64,000 bases of DNA from assembly GCF_005870025.1 (NCBI RefSeq), contig NZ_VATA01000032.1, positions 1 to 64,000 of the forward strand, in the 5' to 3' direction. This DNA comes from Poseidonocella sp. HB161398 (GTDB taxonomy: Bacteria; Pseudomonadota; Alphaproteobacteria; Rhodobacterales; Rhodobacteraceae). The notes under the pieces are model-generated. The model saw nothing but the letters and a program-made list of their open reading frames with translations. It had not been told where the DNA came from and ran no database searches. Below are positions 42,863-51,298 of the stretch, one piece after another. How positions within the stretch are numbered: the first letter of the stretch is position 1; every line of letters begins with the position of its first letter. Position numbers and translations under genes: made by a program.

Positions 42863-43621
42863 TCAACCGAGGTCGAGCGACAGCTCCGCGTTATCGGTGC
42901 GCCCGGGCGCCAGCGTCATCGCCTGCGGCCCGGCCGTTCTCAGCCCCGGGCCGCCTGCCGCCAGCACGGCCGGATCCACCGGCCAGGGCCGCGCGGGATC
43001 GGCGACCGCGGTCAGTTCCACCGGCGTCTCGGCCGAGATGATCTCGTCATCCTCGTCCGTCCCGGGATCGTTCTCGACGACGCGCATCAGCGGCAGGCCC
43101 GGCACCGCCAGCACCGCCTCGCCATGCGCATTGGTCAGCCCCCAGCTCATCCGGTCGCCGCCGCCCTGGGGGCGCAGCTCGACCAGCGCGCCGCGCAGGG
43201 GCGCACCGGCCTGGTCGCGCACCATCACCGCCAGCGCGGCCCAGTTGCGGGGCACCAGCATGCCGGCCGAGCGCGCAAGGTCGATCTCGACCGGGATCAC
43301 CAGATCGCGCAGCCCGCCTTCGGGATCGAAGCCGCGCGGCAGCGCCAGGCTGGCGCGGGCCGGAAGGTAGATGCCGTCGGGGTCCTCGATGCTCAGATCG
43401 AAGTCCAGGCTGCCGGGCGCGGGCGCGGCCGGCGGGGCCTCGAAGGCCGTGCGGTGCGCCTCGAGGCCAAGGGCGCCGTAGATCACGTGCAGCCCGTCGC
43501 GGTTCTGGCGCAGCGTCAGACCGGGCGCGCCGACCCGCAGGCGGCGGCGGATGGCGGCGCCGGTGACGCCGTCGCGCAGCCGGAGCGCGCCGAGCACGCG
43601 GAGATCGACCCGCTCAGGCAT
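42863..43621 (-). CDS. Beta-sandwich protein with carboxypeptidase-regulatory-like domain (252 aa)
   Basis: The C-terminal half has VMVRDQAGAPLRGALVELRP followed by GLTNAHGEAVLAVPG, a pattern typical of the carboxypeptidase regulatory-like (CarboxypepD_reg/transthyretin-like) beta-sandwich. The N-terminal half (RLRDGVTGAAIRRRLRVG; YLPARASLALPRGFD) has similar strand patterns and may be a second copy. No signal peptide. ATG at 43621 overlaps the end of the cap gene by eight bases. Its place between the cap and sheath genes suggests a particle surface or cap accessory protein. Function not known. Confidence 0.7.
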   Translation of the reverse strand: MPERVDLRVLGALRLRDGVTGAAIRRRLRVGAPGLTLRQNRDGLHVIYGALGLEAHRTAFEAPPAAPAPGSLDFDLSIEDPDGIYLPARASLALPRGFDPEGGLRDLVIPVEIDLARSAGMLVPRNWAALAVMVRDQAGAPLRGALVELRPQGGGDRMSWGLTNAHGEAVLAVPGLPLMRVVENDPGTDEDDEIISAETPVELTAVADPARPWPVDPAVLAAGGPGLRTAGPQAMTLAPGRTDNAELSLDLG

Positions 43622-44255
43622 CGTCGGCCGCTCCGGAGGCGAGGCTGCGCAGCTCCTCGATCTGGAACCGCGTCGCGGCGACCGGCCCGGCGGCGGGCTG
43701 CAGCACGGTTTCGACGCGCACCGCGCGGGCGATGTAGGACACCGACAGCCGGTAGGCCGGGGCAAGCGCGTCCCAGACCCGCATCATGTCCTCGTGCTTG
43801 AGTTCCGAAGGGGTGACCTGGACGGTCTCCTCCATCTGCCACAGCTCGGGCGGCAGCAGCCGCGAGCGGTCGAAGATCGGCCGCATGTGCAGCTCGCGCA
43901 TCGCCCAGCTCATCAGCGTGTGCTCGTCGGCGGCGCTCGTGCTCCAGGAGGTCAGCAGGTAGTGCAGCTCCAGCGAGAGCGGCCGCGAGGCGGAGATGTT
44001 CGGCGTCCGCGGATCCGGCGCCGTGCGCAGGAGCTTGTCCATGCCGATGCGGTAGAGATAGAGCGTCACCTCGTTGCCGTTCGGCGTGAACTCCGCGGCA
44101 AGATCCGATCCGGCAAGCTGGCGGAAGGCGCAGTCCGGCAGGATCCGCGCCTCCGGGGGCACCCCCTCTTCGACCTGCCGCTGGAGCTGGTGCGCGTCCC
44201 GCAGGTGGCCGATGATGCTCTCGCCCATCGAATGTACGGCGCCCAGACTGGCCAT
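43614..44255 (-). CDS. Tail terminator/cap protein (Afp16/Pvc16-like, DUF4255)
   Basis: The 213-residue protein begins MASLGAVHSMGESIIGHLRD and has NEVTLYLYRIGMDKLLR, RPLSLELHYLLTSWS and EHTLMSWAMRELHMRPIFDR. These are the signature blocks of the Pvc16 N-terminal family (DUF4255), which caps the distal end of tube and sheath and fixes particle length. I chose the ATG at 44255 because CGGAGGACC precedes it. A frame start at 44300 would add unconserved residues. It is the first gene of the operon, whereas Afp16 is near the end of the Afp operon. Confidence 0.92.
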   Translation of the reverse strand: MASLGAVHSMGESIIGHLRDAHQLQRQVEEGVPPEARILPDCAFRQLAGSDLAAEFTPNGNEVTLYLYRIGMDKLLRTAPDPRTPNISASRPLSLELHYLLTSWSTSAADEHTLMSWAMRELHMRPIFDRSRLLPPELWQMEETVQVTPSELKHEDMMRVWDALAPAYRLSVSYIARAVRVETVLQPAAGPVAATRFQIEELRSLASGAADDA

Positions 44256-44522
44256 GCGGTCCTCCGACTCGATGGACCGATGCTGGCCCCCCCGCATCAC
44301 CGGGCCGTCACCTCGCGATCACCCGAACATGACAATAGTTGACTTCGGGTAAGGTATTCAGGAGTTTGGCATTGGCACGCAAAGCAGAATCGTTGCGGTT
44401 GTGCCATGTTGGTGCCCATTCCACTTGTAGCGGGCGCTCTCGTTCGCCGGGACTGGGGCCATCGGGTCCGCGATCCGCCTCCTTGCGGGGGCGGCTGGGG
44501 GTAATAACCGGAGGAAGAGGCG
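44256..44522. promoter_or_regulatory. Divergent control region of the eCIS operon and its BTAD regulator
   Basis: The 267 bases contain the most AT-rich DNA of the neighbourhood (44321-44425). There is an inverted repeat ACCCGAA...TTCGGGT (44321-44350, 16-base spacer). A tandem TTGGCATTGGCA lies at 44366-44377. Direct copies GTTGTGCCAT and GTTGGTGCCCAT lie at 44398-44419, 10 bases apart. SARP-type regulators bind direct repeats about one helical turn apart, so these are candidate sites. TTGACT at 44339-44344 could be a -35 element toward the regulator, but no convincing -10 was found. Confidence 0.5.
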
Positions 44523-45395
44523 ATGAGCGCTTTCAGGCTCGGCGTCATGGGGCAACCCTGCCTATCAAGGCGCAACCGGGACGGCCTGTGGTCTCCGGTT
44601 TCGCTGACCCGCGCGAACCGGTCTCTGCTGTCGCTGCTGGCGGTCCATTGCGAGCGCAGCCCCCTCCCCCGCGAGACCGTGGCCGAGATGCTCTGGCCGG
44701 ATTGCAGCGAGGCGCGCTCGCGCTCGCGGCTGTCCTCGGCGCTGTGGCGGCTGCGCAAGTCGATCGGGCCGGACGCGCCGGTGCTGGAGACCGACGGCTG
44801 CATCGGGCTCCTGCGGGCGCCCGTCCTGCGGGTGGATCTGTGGTGCCTCCGGCGGGCCGCCGGGCGGGTGCGGACGCGCCCGGCCGAGACCTGGACCCGG
44901 CGGCAGATCGCGGCGCTCGACCTCGCGATGCAGTTCCGCAGCGGTCCCTTCCTCAGCGAGGTCGACGGCGAGTGGACGGCTGCCGCGCGGCAGAGCTGCG
45001 CCGAGCTCTACGAGACCGCGCTGGAATGCCTGATGCGCTTCTACCGCAACCGCGGCGACTGCCACCGCTCGATCGACGCCGCCCGCAGCCTCGTGCGGCA
45101 GGACCCCTATCGCGAGGACATCCATGCCGCGCTGATCGAGCTCTATGCCGAGGCCGGCCAGCGCGCCCGCGCGATCAGCCAGTACCAGCACTGCTGCGAG
45201 ATTCTCCGCACCGATCTGGGCGTCGCCCCGGCGGGCGAGATCGAGGCCAGCCTGACCCGCGCGCTCGGCCGCAACGCCCCGGCCGCGATCCCGGCCGATC
45301 TCGCGGCGCTGGTCGGCGAAATGGACGCCGCCCTCGACCGGCTCCACCAGCAGATGCGCAGCCTGAAGTCGGTCCTGGGCGCATTGTCGAACTGA
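44523..45395 (+). CDS. BTAD-domain (SARP-like) transcriptional activator
   Basis: The 290-residue protein has an N-terminal winged-helix-type DNA-binding region (about 1-95): RANRSLLSLLAVHCERSPLP, ETVAEMLWPD and SRSRLSSALWRLRKSIG. A bacterial transcriptional activation domain of TPR-like helices follows (about 100-245): FRSGPFLSEVDGEWTAAARQ, CLMRFYRNRGDCHRSIDAAR and EDIHAALIELYAEAGQRARA, then QYQHCCEILRTDLGVAP. A short helical tail (VGEMDAALDRLHQQMRSLK) follows. There is no NB-ARC or kinase domain. A good Shine-Dalgarno (GAGGAAGAGG) precedes it. Divergent from the eCIS operon, it is the probable activator. Confidence 0.88.
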   Translation: MSAFRLGVMGQPCLSRRNRDGLWSPVSLTRANRSLLSLLAVHCERSPLPRETVAEMLWPDCSEARSRSRLSSALWRLRKSIGPDAPVLETDGCIGLLRAPVLRVDLWCLRRAAGRVRTRPAETWTRRQIAALDLAMQFRSGPFLSEVDGEWTAAARQSCAELYETALECLMRFYRNRGDCHRSIDAARSLVRQDPYREDIHAALIELYAEAGQRARAISQYQHCCEILRTDLGVAPAGEIEASLTRALGRNAPAAIPADLAALVGEMDAALDRLHQQMRSLKSVLGALSN

Positions 45396-45404
45396 CGGAC
45401 GCGC

Positions 45405-45431
45405 GGCGCCGCACCCGCCTGTGGCGGCGCC
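45405..45431 (+). terminator. Hairpin after the BTAD regulator gene
   Basis: GGCGCCGC and GCGGCGCC form a perfect 8-bp stem with an 11-base loop, nine bases after the stop codon. No T-run follows. It could be a terminator for the regulator transcript. Confidence 0.45.
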
Positions 45432-46270
45432 GGAATTCCAAGGGTCTCCGCGCCATGCGAGGCAGCTTGCGCGCGGATCATGGCCGCGCGCCGCGCTGGC
45501 GACGGTTCTCCGGCCTGGCGGGACGCGAGGGTCTTGCGCGAGACGGTCCGGGACCGCAGTGCCACCCTATTCCCCGTCGGCATCGCCGGACATGGCCTGC
45601 AGCGGTCTGGAAGGTCCCCGACGGTTGGAGGTTGCGCTCGGCCTTGGCGGAAACGGCCCCGTGCCCGCGCGCAATCGCACGGACGCGGTCCCCTGTTCCA
45701 TGGAACGGCGCTCTGCGGGCTGCTGACGGGTCCTGCAACAGGCTTCGCCTGCATCTGTGGAACAGAGGGGCTCTCGGCAGGGCCGTGATCCCTTGGCTGC
45801 GGCGAGCGGCGACGGTTCGCCCCCCGGTGCGGCACTGCCACCGCATCGGGCTTTCTGTTGCAGGCTTTCCGGCGCCGGGGCCTGCCGCGCAGCTTCGGTC
45901 CCCGTGCTGCAACAGCCGAGGGCGGTGCCCCCGGACCGGCCATCGCCATCGCGGCGACCGGATGGACCGCGCCGGGATATCGCATTGGCAAGCCGGGCGC
46001 TTAGGATTGATCTCCGCCGGCTGAATCCGCCCGGACGGGCACCCCGGCGCCGCGCGGGTCATGACAGGGCAGCCGCATTGGCCGCCGCGAAGCGGGGCCG
46101 GAGGCCTCCGCCCCTGCAGGCCGAATGCAGCGCAAATCGCAGCAGCCGGCCGCGGGAAGCGGGCCGTTCCATGGCCGTCGGCCGTCAGCCGGAGCACCGC
46201 CCGAAGCAGGCTGGCGGCCGCTCCGGAAACCGCGGTCCCCGCCCCGGGCCCGCGCCCGCCGGACATCGGC
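45432..46270. other. Gene-free stretch between BTAD regulator and trkH
   Basis: About 840 bases with no credible gene on either strand. Open frames are Arg/Pro/Gly-rich and without motifs. A short hairpin-forming AGGCTTCGCCT occurs at about 45739-45749, and the word TGCAACA or its complement recurs three times (about 45735, 45852 and 45907), without a clear unit. No tRNA or att-like repeat was recognised. Confidence 0.45.
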
Positions 46271-47731
46271 TCAGCGGATGGCCTCGCGCCAGAACATCGG
46301 CGTCAGCAGGACCAGCGCCGTCAGCATCTCCAGCCGTCCGAGCAGCATGCCGAAGACCAGCACCAGCTTCTCGGGATCCGTGAGCGACTCGAAATTGCCC
46401 GCCGGGCCGATCACCGAGCCGACCCCCGGCCCGACATTCGCCAGCGCCGTCAGCGCCCCGCTTGCCGCCGTCAGCATGTCGAGCCCGAGCAGCGAGAGCG
46501 CAAGCGACAGGACCGCGAAAGTGGCGAAGTAGAACAGGAAGAACGAGCTGACGCCGTTCAGCACGTCCTCCTCGACGCGGCGGCCCTCGTACTTGATGGT
46601 CAGCACCCGGCTGGGCGACTGCACCAGCTTGACCCTGGTGACGACGGCGCGGGCCGCCAGCAGCCAGCGCATCGCCTTCGCGCCGCCGGAGGTCGAGCCG
46701 GTGCAGCCGCCGACCGCCGTCAGCACGAAGAAGGCCGCCGTCGCGAACGGGCCCCACAAGGTGTAGTCCGTCGTGGCATAACCGGTCGTCGTCACGACCG
46801 AGACCACGTTGAACGCGACCAGCCGCAGCGCCTCGAACGGGGCGATGCCGCGCGCCAGGGACAGCCAGGCCGCCAGCCCGATGATGGAGAGCGCCAGCGT
46901 CCAGGCCATCGCCTCGACCTGCTCGCTGCGATAGGCGCCGCGGTAGCCGATCCGGATGTACCAGGCGAAGGGCAGCGCGCCGAGGAACATGAAGAGCGTG
47001 CAGGTCCATTGCAGGAACGGGCTCTGGAAATGGCCGAAGGAGGCGTCATAGCCCGAATACCCGCCCGTGGAGAGCGTCGTCATGGCATGGGTCACCGCGT
47101 CGAAGACATTCATGCCGCCCGCGACGTAGGCCACCGCGCAGAGCGCGATCAGGCCCGCATAGATCTGCAGCGTCGCCGTCGCGAAGCCCGCGGCGTTGCG
47201 CAGCTCCTTGCCGCCCTTGTCCGAGCTCTCCGTGCGGAAGAGCTGCATGCCGCCGACCCGCAGGATCGGCAGTAGCGCCATGCCGGTCACGATGAAGCCG
47301 ACCCCGCCGACCCCCTGCAGCAGCGCGCGCCAGAAGATGATGCCCCGCGGCGCCTCGTCGAGCCCGCTCATCACCGTGGCGCCCGTGGTCGTGATGCCGG
47401 ACATCGCCTCGAAGACCGCATCGGTCAGGGACAGCGACCAGAGCGCCAGCGGCGCCGCCCCCGCGAGCGCCGCAGAGGTCCAGACCGAGGTGGTGAGCAG
47501 GAAGATGTGCGGCCGCCGCAGATCGTCCGGCGAGGAGGCCGTGGCCAGGCTGACGAGGCCGCCGATCGTGCCGGTGACGATGGCGGCGAGGCCGAAGCTG
47601 GCCGATGTGCCGTGGAAGACCAGCGCATCCAGCGCCATCAGCGCCGCGAAGAACTGCAGCACGAGACCGTTGACGAAAATCACATACCACATCCTGAACG
47701 TGCGCTCCCGGCATCTCCGCTGGCTGGACAT
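46271..47731 (-). CDS. trkH: TrkH-family potassium uptake protein
   Basis: The 486-residue membrane protein has four repeats of the M1-P-M2 potassium-channel fold. The selectivity-filter loops read SGITTTGATVMSG, TLSTGGYSGY, SVVTTTGYATTDY and TALANVGPGVGS. The loop after M2 of the third repeat has GCTGSTSGGAKAMR, typical of TrkH. It moves K+ into the cell, usually gated by a cytoplasmic TrkA/KtrA protein, whose gene is not in the window. The start is uncertain: ATG 47731 is chosen; GTG 47743 and ATG 47692 (MWYVIF) are possible. It appears monocistronic. Confidence 0.92.
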   Translation of the reverse strand: MSSQRRCRERTFRMWYVIFVNGLVLQFFAALMALDALVFHGTSASFGLAAIVTGTIGGLVSLATASSPDDLRRPHIFLLTTSVWTSAALAGAAPLALWSLSLTDAVFEAMSGITTTGATVMSGLDEAPRGIIFWRALLQGVGGVGFIVTGMALLPILRVGGMQLFRTESSDKGGKELRNAAGFATATLQIYAGLIALCAVAYVAGGMNVFDAVTHAMTTLSTGGYSGYDASFGHFQSPFLQWTCTLFMFLGALPFAWYIRIGYRGAYRSEQVEAMAWTLALSIIGLAAWLSLARGIAPFEALRLVAFNVVSVVTTTGYATTDYTLWGPFATAAFFVLTAVGGCTGSTSGGAKAMRWLLAARAVVTRVKLVQSPSRVLTIKYEGRRVEEDVLNGVSSFFLFYFATFAVLSLALSLLGLDMLTAASGALTALANVGPGVGSVIGPAGNFESLTDPEKLVLVFGMLLGRLEMLTALVLLTPMFWREAIR

Positions 47732-48196
47732 GGATCCCACCACCCGGGGCCGGTTTCAAGAGCGCAGCGCCTGCGGGATCGCGGTCCGGCCGGAGCCGGG
47801 GCCCCGGGGACCCGCCGCCGGGCGCCCGACTCCGCCATCTGGCCGCAGCCCCGGCGCCGCGTCCGGCGCGTCCGGTCGCAGCATGAGAGCCCGGCGGGCA
47901 TGCCGGGCCGCGGCGCTGCCGCGAAGACCCGGCCCGTCGGCGCATCCGTCTGCGGGTCCCGGAATGGCGGCCCTGGCGCGGATCGCGCGCGCGACGGCAA
48001 GGCCGGTCACAGGGCCGGCTCCGGGAGGGCCCGCTCCATGGCGGATCCTCGGCCGGCATGGCCCGGGACCGGGGACGGTCCGCCGGCCGCCGTCTTCTCT
48101 CGGCCCGGACGCGCCTGAGCGGCGCCTTCCCCGGAACACCGCCGCTGCCTCCGGGGCGGGACGCGCGCGGGCCCTCCCCGCACCGGCCCGGGGCGG
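47732..48196. other. Gene-free stretch between trkH and LysE-family gene
   Basis: About 465 bases of GC-rich DNA with no supported gene. It must contain the trkH promoter (minus strand), but I see no convincing -35/-10 pair. The open frames read as Arg/Pro/Gly-rich shadows. Confidence 0.4.
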
Positions 48197-48808
48197 TCAC
48201 CTCGCGGCAATGACGGCGGCCGCGCCGCCGAGCGAGGCCGCGCCGAGGCGGTTCGCGACCCGCAGCGCCCGCGGGGTCCGCAGGAGGCGCCGGGCGTGAT
48301 GCGCCGCCGCGATCCAGGCGAGATCGACCGCCGCGAGGCTGGCGACCGTGACCGCCGCGACGGCAGCCCAGGTGGACAGAGTCGCGGTGCCGAGATCGAT
48401 CAGGGACGGCAGCAGGGCCAGGTAGAACACCATGATCTTCGGATTGCCGAGTGTCAGCGCCATCCCGGCAAGGAACATCGATCCCTTCGACCGCGCCTCC
48501 GGCAGGCTCTCCGCGTCCCCCGGCTCCGGGGCGGTCCACATCCGCCAGGCGAGCCAGGCCAGGTAGGCGGCGCCGAGGTATTTCAGCGCGAGGAACGCCA
48601 GGTGGAAGGTTTCGGCCAGCGCGGAGAGCCCGGCCATCGCGAAGCTCAGCCAGATCACTTCTCCGAGCCACATGGCGGCCACGAACGGGGCAACGTCCCG
48701 CCAGCCGCGGGCGATGACCCGCGACACCAGCGCGGCGATGCTGGGTCCCGGCGTGCCCGCGTTGAGGACGAGGGCGGCCGCGAAGACGGCGAGAGCGAAG
48801 CTGTCCAT
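48197..48808 (-). CDS. LysE/RhtB-family amino-acid exporter
   Basis: The 203-residue protein has about six membrane helices. The family motif near the N-terminus reads NAGTPGPSIAALVSR (PGP core), and the second conserved block reads MALTLGNPKIMVFYLALLP, equivalent to the NPK motif of LysE/RhtB proteins. It probably exports an amino acid or derivative across the inner membrane; the substrate cannot be read from the sequence. I chose the ATG at 48808 because the protein begins there with the first helix (MDSFALAVFAAALVLN). The longer upstream frame has no conserved features. Confidence 0.9.
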   Translation of the reverse strand: MDSFALAVFAAALVLNAGTPGPSIAALVSRVIARGWRDVAPFVAAMWLGEVIWLSFAMAGLSALAETFHLAFLALKYLGAAYLAWLAWRMWTAPEPGDAESLPEARSKGSMFLAGMALTLGNPKIMVFYLALLPSLIDLGTATLSTWAAVAAVTVASLAAVDLAWIAAAHHARRLLRTPRALRVANRLGAASLGGAAAVIAAR

Positions 48809-50229
48809 GGGGACGGATCCTATGCCCGTGGCGACCGGCTGGGAAGCGCGCATCGCGCGGGTGCGGCTGCCGCAGGACGGCCCGGCCCGGCGCCATGCAG
48901 GCCGGGCGCTCGCGGCGGGCCGCCGCCGCCGCCGCATCCGGGCGGGCTCCCCGCCGTTCGGGGCCATTCTGTCCCCGCGCGAGACCGGAACCGCAGGACC
49001 GCGCCCGTTTTCCATGGACGGCAAGCCGGGCAGGCCGGACCGGTGACCGGGACATGCTGCCTGCACTCCGGTGCCGGAGAGGAGCGGCCGCCGGATCACG
49101 GCGTCTCGCCATGCCCATCGGCCGTCGCGCCCCTGCAAGCCCGGGCGCGAATGCGAGGCCAGGCTGCCGGCAGCGACGCCCGGTTCCGCACGCGCCGGAC
49201 GGGCTCCGGCAAAGCGCGCGTCCTGCGCCGTCCAACCGGATGGAAGAGGCCGAAGCCGGGAAGGCGGCATCCCCTCGGGCGGATGCCGGAACGGAGGGCT
49301 GGACGCGATCGGCGGGCGAGCTGATGCGCGGCGTGACAAGCCGTGCCGACGCCTTCCGCCGCGGTCACCGGCCCCAATGCAAGACCAGCGGCAGTCGCCC
49401 TGTGCCGTTGCCCGCTATGCCTGATCTTCCGCCAGCCGACCGGACCATGGCCGGGAGGCCGCCGCTCGGGCCGCAGCGGAACGCGGGTCGCCGGAAGGCC
49501 GAGACGGCCGGCCTGAGCGTGACGGGCCGGAAAGGCCATGGCCATCCTTTGCGGATCCCCGCTGAACGGCCGCGCGTTCCTCTTCCGGCGTGGCGTCTCG
49601 CCCGGCCGGATGCCCCAGCGCGGTCCGCGCCCCGGACACATCTGCCGCACGGATGCCGAGGCTGGCACCGGGACGGCTTTTCAAAGTCCCTGCGGGGAGC
49701 CGGGCCACGCCGCGGCGTGACGGGGGCAGAGGCCGGCCCGGTGCGATGTCGCGGACATGCCCCTCCGGCTTCCGCAGCCTGATCGCCGACCGCATGCAGC
49801 CCCTGCCGCGCGAACCCCGCCGGGCACAGGTCCTCGAGATCCGGCGTGCCGTGCCGCATCACGGGCGCAGCGACCGGCGGTCCTCCGGCTCCCGGACCAC
49901 CGGGCCGGGACGGGCTGCCGCGGCGGCTTGGCTGCCATGGCCGGGCACGGCGCAGGACGCCTGGCGACGGTGTCCGCAACGGAACCGGGCATTGTCCGCG
50001 AGGCGGCCGCACTTGCCCTGCTCTTCGAGCGGCCGCGACCGGATTTGGAACAGACGCCTCCGAGGTGGCGAGGCGGACCCTCTTTGCAGCAACCATCCGG
50101 GGCCGGCAGAGCCAGCGCCGCGTCCCAGAGCAGACCGGTGGCCGCCGCTGGGGGGCAGGACGGATCAGGCAAGACCCTGCAGGCGCCCGGAGAGGATCAT
50201 TCCGGCGATGGCGGGGCAGTCAATGACAA
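48809..50229. other. Long gene-free stretch between LysE-family gene and chaC
   Basis: About 1.4 kb, the largest space in the window without a recognisable gene. Open frames exist on both strands because stop codons are rare in such GC-rich DNA. Their products are Arg/Pro/Gly/Ala-rich and carry no motif, and no frame shows the Walker, HTH or membrane patterns seen in the true genes. It may be decayed coding sequence or untranslated DNA. No RNA gene was recognised. Confidence 0.45.
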
Positions 50230-50244
50230 CCGCCGCAGCGGCGG
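50230..50244 (-). terminator. Probable terminator of chaC
   Basis: CCGCCGC and GCGGCGG pair perfectly around one base, 23 bases beyond the chaC stop on the minus strand. The strand continues TTGTCATTG, a weak T-rich tail. Confidence 0.45.
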
Positions 50245-50267
50245 ATGCCGGGTCCCCCGGGCCGGGG

Positions 50268-51029
50268 TCAGTCCGCCGCCCTGCTGCCCGCGGCCGCGGC
50301 GCCGGGGGCGCGCCAGGCGTCCACCTCGGCCAGAAGCTCCTCGAGCTCCGGATCCTCGATGCGCAATTCGCGGCAGCCCTCGATGACATTGGCCAGGTAC
50401 TCCCGGCTGGTCCCGAGCCGCCCGGTGCCGGTGGCGAGATAGCGCAGCTGGTCGGCGCGGCTGATCCCGGTCTCGATCATGTCCGCCGCCGGGTCTGCGA
50501 CGAAGCAGAGCGCCTCGAGGCTGCCCTGCGCGGTCTCCACTGGCGCGAAGACCGCCCGGTAGCAGGGCGCCATCATCTCGCGCCGCCAGATCACCTCGGA
50601 TTCGCGGTCGGCGGTTTCGGCCGAGAGCCGGAACACCAGCCCGTCGCAGGCGGGGCCGTGGTCGAGCGCGGCCATCAGCCCCGGCGCCGCTGCCGAGCCG
50701 CGCCCGCCGGAGCGGTCGACCAGGCAGAAGCTGCGCCGGTAGCCCGGCAGCCGCGCGCGGCGCACCTCGGCGAAATAGACCGCCGGATCCCACATCAGCG
50801 AGCCATAGGCGAAGACCCAGAGGTCGCGGCCCTGCCAGGGCGCCAGCGTCTCGCGGCGCATCGCCTCGCGGGTCTCGTCGCTGTAGCGCGGATTGGCCGC
50901 CAGGCCGGCCTGCGCCCAGATCCGGTCGATTTCCGCAAAGTCGAGATCGCGGAAGAAGCTCTCCGCGGGGTCGCGGATCTTGCCGGCAAGGCCGGGATGG
51001 TGGCGGAAGGCGCCGGGGGCGAAGGACAT
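50268..51029 (-). CDS. chaC: ChaC-family gamma-glutamylcyclotransferase
   Basis: The 253-residue protein has the ChaC substrate loop WVFAYGSLMWDPAVYF (YGSLxW motif) near residue 75. The catalytic glutamate region is CDGLVFRLSAETADRESEVI, with ADQLRYLATGTGRLGTSREY near the end. ChaC enzymes cleave glutathione to 5-oxoproline and Cys-Gly. The start at 51029 follows AAGGAGCC and gives MSFAPGAFRHHP; a longer frame start at 51068 is less likely. It appears to stand alone with its own promoter in 51030-51298. Confidence 0.93.
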   Translation of the reverse strand: MSFAPGAFRHHPGLAGKIRDPAESFFRDLDFAEIDRIWAQAGLAANPRYSDETREAMRRETLAPWQGRDLWVFAYGSLMWDPAVYFAEVRRARLPGYRRSFCLVDRSGGRGSAAAPGLMAALDHGPACDGLVFRLSAETADRESEVIWRREMMAPCYRAVFAPVETAQGSLEALCFVADPAADMIETGISRADQLRYLATGTGRLGTSREYLANVIEGCRELRIEDPELEELLAEVDAWRAPGAAAAGSRAAD

Positions 51030-51298
51030 CGGGGCTCCTTGCTGGATTGCGGACGGCCCGTGGGCCACGGCGCCCCACGCCTAGGACCGATGCGGCGGGC
51101 ATGCAACCTCTCGCCGTGCCGCGGGCCGGTCGCCATCTGCCGGGAGCGGCGCAGACGCGCCCGGCCCGCCCGCGCAGGGGCATCCCCGCGGACAGGCCGG
51201 TTCCCCGGACGCGGCGGCGGAGGCACTCCAGGCGCGTCGTTCTGGCGGCGATCCGGGCCGCCTGCCCTGCCGGCGGGACCGGCCGCGCCCGGGCGGGG

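Noticed and set aside
6370-44255. Prophage
   Set aside because: Only tail-type genes are present; no terminase, portal, capsid, integrase, repressor or lysis genes are seen. The cap (DUF4255) and AAA+ ATPase are eCIS marks.
6370-44255. Type VI secretion system
   Set aside because: No TssJ, TssL or TssM membrane complex, no ClpV with its N-domain and no TssA/TssK; the ATPase is of the Afp15 type.
44366-44383. Sigma-54 promoter (TTGGCACG...GC)
   Set aside because: The GG and GC elements are 8 bases apart, not the 10 required, and the TTGC of the -12 element is missing.
45478-46266. A 262-residue minus-strand frame before trkH
   Set aside because: Arg/Pro/Gly-rich without motif, no ribosome-binding site, and similar-length frames overlap it on both strands.
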